This document shows, piece after piece, positions 56,110 to 64,000 of a stretch of 64,000 nt of DNA (position 1 is its first letter; every line of letters begins with the position of its first letter). The notes under the pieces are model-generated. The model was not told the origin of the DNA, did not search any database, and saw only the letters and a list, made by a program, of their open reading frames with translations. The translations under genes and the position numbers were made by a program. This DNA is from Odontocerum albicorne (lineage: Eukaryota > Arthropoda > Insecta > Trichoptera > Odontoceridae). The stretch covers positions 5,351,366 to 5,415,365 of the forward strand of contig OX463846.1 of NCBI GenBank assembly GCA_949825065.1, in the 5' to 3' direction.

Positions 56110-58653
56110 CAGTGTTTCTTAACCGTATTGAAAGAATCGCCCCCTTTACCACGGTAAAATTATCCAGCCCCCCCCCCCCCCCCACAAAATGCGAAATTCA
56201 AAATTTACACTTTTCTCCACGTATGTATTTTATGCAATCGATTTCCTACTATAAATAAAAAAATAGGAGAAATAAAAATAAAACACGTGATTATTTTTAT
56301 AAACATTATGTATTTATTGCCTTTTTTGTCATATTAACATCACACACAACATTATAATATTATTTCAATAAAAAAAGTACGTGATTCAATACGAAATATA
56401 AAATTTTTAATAAAAAATAAAAAATAAATTTAATGAGATCCTTGAGCCTCGTGTGATTGCGCCAATTTCGTAATATTAGGTTCAAATTTACTTAAATACA
56501 ATCTCAAATCTCCTCTTTGGCTTATTTGTAATCGATTTCGTGATTTTTTAATATATGCATTACTCCACTAAAACCCTTTCCCACTAAATACGACGAAGGA
56601 AATGCTATGATGGGTAATTTTACTTCTTTCCACAGAAGAGGGTATTGATGGCGAAAACGAACCCAAAAAGCATCATAATCACATTGATTGAATATTATTT
56701 TAGCCTCACAGTCATTTTGTAGCTCAATAAACTGCTCTTTTAAATTTTGACTGACACTTTCTATGTCTGATAAAAATGGATTAATTAAGCAAGCTGGTAT
56801 TACAAGTTCCTGCAAGTCTTTGAATCGTATTATCATATCTTCGATAAGGGCGTCAATGTGGCAACAGTATGTTTCCAAATCAGAGTCCTTGAGCATATCT
56901 TCTTTTAATTGTTGTAAAGAAGGAAACTGATGGTATTCTCGCCGACTAAGATTATTTTTATATAATTTAAGTTTATTGATAAAGCTCAGTACAACTCCTT
57001 TGGCTTTAATAAGGCTGATATTGTTTCCTTGAAGTTTCAGGAGATTTTCATTCATTTTTTCGAATATATCCGAAAGATAGGCCACATCATTTCGTAGTAA
57101 TTTTAATTCAATGCATATGTTTTCACTGTTTACATCCAAAAACTCCACAATTGTATCAAACAGTGCATAAAATCTTTTTAAACAATTTCCTTTCGATAGC
57201 CATCTTACTTCTGTATGTAAGATAAGTCTTTCGAATTCTTCATCATTTTCTTTACACAGTTGACGGAATAATCTATCATTCAAGGGAGAGAACTTTATTT
57301 TATTGATAACTTTTATAACAATACTCATCGATTTGTGAAGACGTCCGCTAAGATGTTTTGCGACTAAGTGTTGACGGTGAATTGCTAGAACATTTGGTGC
57401 CACATTTTTCAATCTTGATACAAAACCACGATGCCGACCAACCATCGCTGGTGCTCCATCAGTAGCACAAGCAATCACATTAGTGAAGGGAATACATTTT
57501 TCGGCGAAAAAGTTTTCAAGGGTTTCAAATATTGATGCACCAGTCGAGTTAGTAGTAAGTAATTTTGCAAATAACATTTCTTCAATAATTTTTTCATTCT
57601 TCACAAATCGTACATAAGCAAGTAGTAGAGATTCATTATTATGCAGAGTACTCTCATCCAATTGTAATGAAAATTAGTTGGACTGTAGTTCATCACATAG
57701 TTGAATTTCGATATCACTTGCCATCTCATCAATTCTTTTTGAAATTGTATCATTGCTCAATGGGACTGAAGAAAGAATCTCTTGCTGGTTTTTCCCGATC
57801 ATATTATTACTGAATACACATATAGCTGGTAGTATTAATTTTTCTCCATATATATGTGGTGCACCACATTTGGCAATAATTTGTGCTATTTCATAAGACA
57901 CCATTAGTCCTTTATCATTCCGACTTGAAATCTTCTTAAAAACATTACTGAGAGTATTGCGACTATCAAATGTTTTCTTAAGTTGTTGAAAATACGATAT
58001 GTGTTTATTATTATTGTCGGGATGTTTCTTTACAAAATGTTCCTTTAACCGCGATGGCTTCATGGTCTCGTTAGAAAACACATGTTGACAGAGTAAACAC
58101 ATTGGCAATTGTTGATTTGTAGGAGATGAAACAAAACCAAATTTTAAATAGTCAACTAAATATTGTCGACACTTTTTCTGTTTGACTGACATCTTGAAAA
58201 AAGGGCTAATCTATGAAGAAATAATTTTAATACAGAAGAACTCACATACACCAACAGAAATTAACGCGATCGCCCCAACGGACTGACAGAAATGACTAAT
58301 TTGTAATATGCAGCAAAATCGCTTTGCATGACACCACGCCATACATAGAAAAAATAAGATACGCATGCATATGAGCGCGCATTTTGTATCTTTCTTTCAT
58401 GTGACATAGCGCTAACTGTCAAACGCAACATGGTAACCCGATCGCAATATTTTATTCGCGATTGTGTACGCAATGATTTACAGTGATGATGTGTGCAGTG
58501 CACGCACCAATTGAGCATACCTTATTTTTGTATTTCGACATAACGCCCACTGGAACTCCTGCAGCGCCCCCTAAATTCTAAAAATTTATAAACGCCCCCC
58601 CAGACCTCTAAAACGCCCACAAGGGGGCGCTGGCGCCCCGTTAAGAATCACTG
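56110..58653 (-). mobile_element. hAT element copy 2 (junction copy of the duplication)
   Basis: Same element as 39021-41552, with ends CAGTGTTTCTTAACC and GTTAAGAATCACTG. Its left flank is CTCTATAT, but its right flank is TGTTAAGG as in copy 1, so it lacks a matching target-site duplication. Transposase pieces at 58192-57674 and 57661-56522 share the in-frame TAA; one residue differs (Gln for Leu near 57262). Confidence 0.9.
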
Positions 58654-59065
58654 TGTTAAGGCAATGCAAGTAAAAATACATATAAGAAACTGTCAAAAGA
58701 TCTGGGCTTATCTCATAACATCCTCTCAATCGAGATACACCCCACCATTAGGAAAGTGATACCGTCTGCTCGGGCGCCAGTTGTTTTTCAGCCCAAACTT
58801 TCAGCTTGTACACATAAACTACACTACAAAATGTACACACCCATTTTTTACACTTAAACTATAATACATCTTATTGAGTTAATAAGATAATTTCCAAGCC
58901 ATCGATGATGTGGCACGTATGAATGTAAAGAAAAAGAAAATTGTGTTTTTGGATAGAAGAGTATGGAGATCTGTGCTCTCTGCCTACCCCATAAGGGATA
59001 TGATATGATGGTATATATTTAAGTTTATTTTGGAAAATAAAATAGAAACTTTGTTTTTTTTTTAG

Positions 59066-59249
59066 TCACCAATATGGAGCAGAGAATGGCCCAACCAGAG
59101 TTTCAACCCGTGACGGTGGACAATCTTTATCCTTCGGCCAAACAGCTATTCATAAAGAGATCGCAGAGGTGTCGCCAATGTGATCATAATGTCACTAAGC
59201 CCGAATATAATCCTGGATCAATCAAATTCAAGATACAACTTTTTGCATA
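59066..59249 (+). pseudogene. Duplicate of DCTN4 exon 5
   Basis: Identical in length and, as far as seen, in sequence to 41965-42148, with intact acceptor and GTAAGT donor. It lies downstream of the DCTN4 stop codon. It could belong only to a partial second gene copy without the zinc-binding N-terminus (exons 1-4). Confidence 0.85.
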
Positions 59250-59453
59250 GTAAGTCTTTAATTTTGACGCGTTGTTTCTCAACTTTTTTTGCATTACGAC
59301 CCTCCAAAAAATAAAAATTAAGACTTTTCGACTCTCCTGCGAATACTTAATACCTTGTTGATGCATGTGCACATGACTGCACAAATGTTGTGCTTGCAAA
59401 AAAAAAGATAAGCGCTATCAGATAAAGATATCTACTGATTTACACCACGCAGC

Positions 59454-60274
59454 TTAACCCTTTAAGTGCCGGAAGTTATTAGTATGGCCGTACCCACCAG
59501 GCCGGGATTTTTTCAACAAAAATAAAACCTAAAAAATATATATTTTTTGTATACAGATATAAAGGATATTATGAAAACTTACTAAATATATACACCGTGG
59601 GGCGTTTGAGCTGCCGTTCACTCAGAAAAACACAGTTTAAATATTCACAAAAGGTCAGGGTTGTCACAACTTGACACAGAAAACACGTTTACTTATAAAT
59701 ATAGTGGAATATAATATACTTTGTAAACTAAAATCAACAAATTATCTGTATGATGTATAATAAAGCACAAAAGGTAAATAAACTATAAAATAAAACCGTA
59801 AAAAGTCTATATAAACGTCGTATTATGTCGCAAAACTACCGCCAATAACCAAAGAATACATGAAAACACACTTTGTAAATAAATACTTTGAAAAATTAAC
59901 AAAAATAACGCACGAAAGTTAAAAATCAACCACTGAACAAAACTACAAACGAAGTCATTATAAATCATCGCAATTACGTCGCAAAAAACTGTAGTCGGTA
60001 ACCCTGTGTCAGAGACACGTATTGACTGTCAGTGAGAGCTTTTAGAAAGATAACTGTAACTTTGATAATATCGGTAAATTGTAATATTTAAGTATTTCTT
60101 GACCATCCCAATAGATGTCACTATGTGTTATAATTTATAAATTATTACAATTGGATTTGATATTGGCTTGCGACAAGCTCAAAGAGCGCGTTTACGCGTT
60201 CATTTTGTATGGCCGGCCTGGCGAGCACTGAATCGGAGAGCGCGTCAACACGCTCGTGGCAGTGAACCGGTTAA
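59454..60274. mobile_element. piggyBac-like MITE (duplicate of 42353-43173)
   Basis: Carried along in the segmental duplication, with TTAA ends intact. Confidence 0.6.
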
Positions 60275-61218
60275 CAGTTTAAACTTGCCGCGAGTAACAT
60301 ATGAACAACAAGTCCAAATTGGTAATCTGCCTTGGTAACATAATTAAAACTGCAATGAAGCGTTAGTTAGACTAAATTAAATCTGTTTTTTTTTTTCTTA
60401 GAAAATTTGTTATTTGCCTTTTGTACTCATAAGCTATTTTTATTTTCACAACCCCCCCTTGATATTTCACCGTAATCCAGGTTGAGAAATAATTGTTAAA
60501 TGTAACAACTTATTTCTGATTTTACCTTATAAAATTTAGTTCTTTTTAAATAGAAATTTACCTTTCACCATTGTTCATAGTAAGAATAAAATATCTCATT
60601 AAAATGTCAAGTCATGTATAATGTTTTTGAATCTAAACGGATTATTATTTATATCAAAAAGTCTCAAAAAAGATCTGTACACACAACCTAGCGGGTTTAT
60701 TGTCATGTTAAAATTTCCTCCTTAATCTTGAGGGAAAACTTAAAAACAAAATTGGGTCAACGAAAATGAACCTGTAACCTCCAACCTGGAAGACCAACAT
60801 ATTACCAACTAAGGTGATCCATGTGATATTTTTTGAAAAAATTATTGTTAATTAGCAATTTTCTATAGACTTTTTAACACTTTTATTATTTTATACATCT
60901 ATTTTTTACATTCAACCTTAAAAAAATTATCAAAAATTTTAGGTGTGGGCTGAAAAACATCTGATGTCATCGCAGCCGGGCTCACCCTCGGTGGTGGGGG
61001 TGTATTTCGACTGAGGAGATTATATGAGATGAGCCCAGACCTTTTGATAGATTCTCTCTTAAATGTATTTTCTTCTCCATTATCTTGAAATATCTTATGA
61101 AATATGGGTCTTTCAAATTGAGTGTTTTTTTTATCCAAATTTTTTAAATTCTTGAATAAAACACAATTTGCTTTGATTTCAAAAAACATTTTAATGGTCA
61201 TTGAAGTATAATATATAT

Positions 61219-61470
61219 TTAAACACAAAAAACTATATCTGCCAAATGTCCACATCTTGCAGCTCCATAGATGTCCACTCTTTTATCAAAATTTTCGATG
61301 ACATTTTGGCATAATTGCTGTTTTAACTCACCAATAACACAAATAATTTCGTCCTTCAGCTCAAGAATTGATTGGGGGTCATTCTTATAGACCTGGTTTT
61401 TCACGTAACCCCAGAGAAAACAGTCCAAAGGTGTGATCACATGATCTTGGTGGCCAATTAACATCACCAT
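61219..61470 (-). pseudogene. Tc1/mariner-type transposase fragment (duplicate)
   Basis: Same 83-codon C-terminal fragment as 44118-44369, carried along in the duplication. Confidence 0.75.
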
Positions 61471-61855
61471 TTCCGGAGATTACAATACATAAAATAATTC
61501 TCAATTTGAACGCATTGTTGTATTGTATATGACTCCATTTTTATAAATGTCATACATTACACCTCTCAAATGTCACAAGACCCAGGTAAGTTCGCGACGC
61601 CATCTGTGTTTTATCCAAGAATTAAAAAAACGCTCAATCTGCAAGACCCTTTATATATGCAATGTCAGGATATATGTGCATACTATGTTGCTATCAATAA
61701 ACCTATATTTATTTAAAACTAAAAAATCCCCTGAAGATGAGGTGAAAGCCTTGAAACCGGTAGGGTTATACCGTCATTAAAAAGTGGAATAAACAGTGTT
61801 TGTTAAAAATAAATTACAATGTCTTTAAACCTCCACAACGTTAATGCCTTAACTA

Positions 61856-63125
61856 TTAGGTGTACCGGAAAAGAATGTCGTTTTTTTTGTTATCGCATTT
61901 GAGTGGTCAGTTGTGCTTCGGCAGTCGAACTTTTACAACGTGTTCTGTGTTGTTTCTCTGACTACGTATACCTGGAGTGTATTAGGACTTTTAAACAAAA
62001 ACATTTACAACCCTATACACAATGATGAGCTTTGTACCGAATGAGGAATTTATTCGAAATATTATGCTTTACCATTTCATGAAGAAAGAAAGTGCAACAT
62101 GTGCTTTAAAAAATATTTGTGATTTACTGGGAGATATTTTGAATGTTCGTCAATGCCAGAGGTGGTTTAAACAATTTAAATCCGGCAATTTTGATCTAAA
62201 AAATAACCCTGTAAGTGGTCGACCTGTTAAAGTGGATAGCGATGTTTAAACTGAGCTGATTCAGCAAAATCCAACTTCAACGATTCAAGAACTCGCGGAG
62301 CAACTCGGATGTTCATGGTCAAGCGTGCAAGAGCATATAAAAAAATCGGCAAGACATGGAAACAAGGAAAATGGATCCGTCATGAAATAAGTGAAAAGAA
62401 TCTCGGTGAGCGTATAAAGGCGTGCAGTATTCGGAATGAAATACCAAAACTCCATTTCTACAACATATTGTAACTGGTGACGAAAAATGGGTTTGTATAC
62501 AAACCAAAGACGCAAAAAACAATGGCTTTCAAAGGGCCAGGTACCAAAACCCACCCCTTAGCCCGGGCTCACTGCAAAAAAAATTATTTTGTCTGTTTGG
62601 TGGGACTGCAAGAGAATAATTTATTTCGAAACATTAAAACCCGGACAGACAATTAACGCCCAAGTGTATTGTGATCAACTAGAGCATTTAGATGCAGAAA
62701 TAATAAAAAAAAGACCTGCACTGGCTAATTGTGGGCAAGTGTTTTTACAGCACGATAATGCACGACCGCATACCTCAGAAAATTACGAAAGAAAAAATTA
62801 AGCCCTAGGTGTAACAACTGTACGTCACCCACCATATTTACCGGATCTTGCTCCATCAGATTACCATTTGTTCCGGTCAATGCAACACTTTTTAAACGGA
62901 AAAGAATACAAAAATTATAAGGATGTCAAAAAAGGCATATCTGAGTATTTTGCATTGAAACCAGCTGAATTTTACGAACGCGGTATTAAAAAATTGACTG
63001 AGAGGTAGAAGGAGGTTATATCAAACGATGGTAAATATATTTTGAACTAAGTTTTAATAAATAAATACATTAAATGCACCAAATTGTTTCATTGAAAAAA
63101 CGACATTCTTTTCCGGTACACCTAA
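61856..63125 (+). mobile_element. Mariner element with degenerate transposase
   Basis: 1270 bp, flanked by TA. Ends TTAGGTGTACCGGAAAAGAA and, inverted, TTAGGTGTACCGGAAAAGAA are identical over at least 20 bases. Confidence 0.92.
62022..63050 (+). pseudogene. Mariner transposase pseudogene
   Basis: The HTH region (FIRNIMLYHFMKKESATCAL, FKSGNFDLKNNPVSGRPVKV) ends in a TAA at 62247. Several more stops and shifts follow (TGDEKWV region near 62478). Then [33 protein letters not shown] (second Asp), [13 protein letters not shown] (third Asp) and the KLTER tail. All three catalytic Asp codons are still readable but not in one frame. The ends are much better preserved than the gene. Confidence 0.88.
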
Positions 63126-63478
63126 TATAAACAACATAAAAAAAATAGGTTTAATATTCTTTTTTGTAGTTAATCATAGGTTTTTATTTGAGGAAATCCA
63201 AGTGAAATTCATAAGGTTTTTAGTTTATTATTTATAAATAATAATTACACTTGACAGTCTATAAAGTTTGAAGATTCAAATTCATAAATTGAATTAAACC
63301 TGAAATGAACATTTGTTCATAAAAACTATTTCCAAATTTCATTAATTTTCAATCCTTATTGAAAAAAAATATGGTATTTTAGATCCGTACAAATTTCGCA
63401 TTTATGAGAAATAAAATAAAATACCGAAGATATTATTAATTAGAATGATTTATAAATATAATCTAATTTATTTTCTAG

Positions 63479-63680
63479 CTATCACATTCCTGAAGTTCGT
63501 ATAATATCTTGCGAGCCTCTACAGCCCGGCAAACCTAGTCTCCTGGTTCTGAAGTTGTCCAACCCAACGGGACATGACACCACCATTCAATTGCTGCCAA
63601 TGTCTGAGACACAGGAGCAGAGTCCAATGTCAGATACCCCTCCTGAGGGATCTGATGATGGGAAAAGTAAATTCCAAGAG
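63479..63680 (+). pseudogene. Duplicate of DCTN4 exon 6
   Basis: 202 bases, same as 44963-45164, with TTTTCTAG acceptor and GTAAAT donor. Frame intact. It belongs to the partial downstream copy. Confidence 0.85.
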
Positions 63681-64000
63681 GTAAATTGTAATATTTAAGT
63701 ATTTCTTGACCATCCCAATAGATGTCACTATGTGTTATAATTTATAAATTATTACAATTGGATTTGATATTGGCTTGCGACAAGCTCAAAGGAGAGCGCG
63801 TTTACGCGTTCATTTTGTATGGCCAGCCTGGCGAGCACTGAATCGGAGAGCGCATCAACACGCTCGTGGCAGTGAACCGGTTAACAGTTTAAACTTGCCG
63901 CGAGTAACATATGAGCAACAAGTCCAAACTGTTAATCTGCCTTGGTAACATAATTAAAACTGCAATGAAGCGTTAGTTAGACTAAATTAAATCTGTTTGT
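63680..64000. repeat. Fourth copy of the GTAAATTG segment (cut by window end)
   Basis: Collinear with 45164-45485, one visible base change in ATATGAGCAACAAG. Confidence 0.88.

Larger units (their letters stand above)
61727..63137 (+). mobile_element. Penelope-like tail inserted only in the second copy, split by mariner
   Basis: TCCCCTGAAGATGAGGTGAA...CTATAAACAACAT is inserted into an A-run that is unbroken in copy 1 (44620-44630). The mariner 61856-63125 sits within it at TA. Apart from that, it matches 32935-33078 closely. Confidence 0.75.
56110..64000 (+). repeat. Second copy of a ~17.1-kb tandem duplication (runs off window)
   Basis: Collinear with 39021-45490: hAT element, DCTN4 exon 5 with its introns, piggyBac MITE, SINE, Tc fragment and exon 6. 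Only scattered differences are visible beyond the hAT element. The one large difference is a 1.4-kb insertion at 61727-63137. The second copy begins exactly at the first base of the hAT element. Confidence 0.93.

Overview
This window is AT-rich, repeat-dense eukaryotic nuclear DNA, almost certainly from an insect. Genes are split by GT-AG introns of up to about 10 kb. The transposons are typical of arthropods: mariner subfamilies, hAT, piggyBac with TTAA ends, Tigger/pogo, PIF/Harbinger, a Penelope-like element, RTE- and jockey-like LINE fragments, and tRNA-derived SINEs. The order or species cannot be fixed from the sequence alone.

Four host genes can be reconstructed exon by exon with matching splice phases. 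(1) An alpha-carbonic anhydrase (gene A, + strand) enters from the left edge: exons 1-51, 2642-2781 and 7381-7539. (2) A MYCBPAP-like gene lies on the - strand with two coding exons, 12258-11657 and 9415-8122 (631 aa). (3) A second alpha-carbonic anhydrase-like gene (gene B, + strand) has exons 14966-15143, 16447-16588, 20179-20284, 22515-22733 and 23596-23739 (262 aa). It keeps the three zinc-ligand histidines but has lost the LTTPP-region threonines. (4) DCTN4, dynactin subunit 4/p62 (+ strand), has eight coding exons from 26388 to 52556 (488 aa), stretched to 26 kb by inserted elements. Genes A and B share a strand, with the MYCBPAP-like gene antisense between them.

The right third carries a tandem segmental duplication. 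A full-length hAT element at 39021-41552 (8-bp target duplication TGTTAAGG), DCTN4 exons 5 and 6 and their introns recur at 56110-64000, about 17.1 kb downstream and in the same orientation. The second hAT copy has a foreign left flank but the first copy's right flank. Differences between the copies cluster in the left half of the element. This is the pattern expected of unequal crossing-over between two hAT insertions. The second copy has since received a Penelope-like tail, itself split by a mariner. It lies beyond the DCTN4 stop codon and runs off the window.

A smaller 2.2 kb tandem duplication starts exactly at the DCTN4 exon 6 donor site. Gene B exon 2 is preceded by five tandem copies of its own splice acceptor, and three DCTN4 introns hold minisatellites whose units also carry acceptor-like motifs. 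The other main signals are the element-on-element structures: a hairpin MITE inside a Tigger, a piggyBac inside a piggyBac, and foldback mariners. No standalone tRNA, rRNA, CRISPR array or prokaryotic feature was found.
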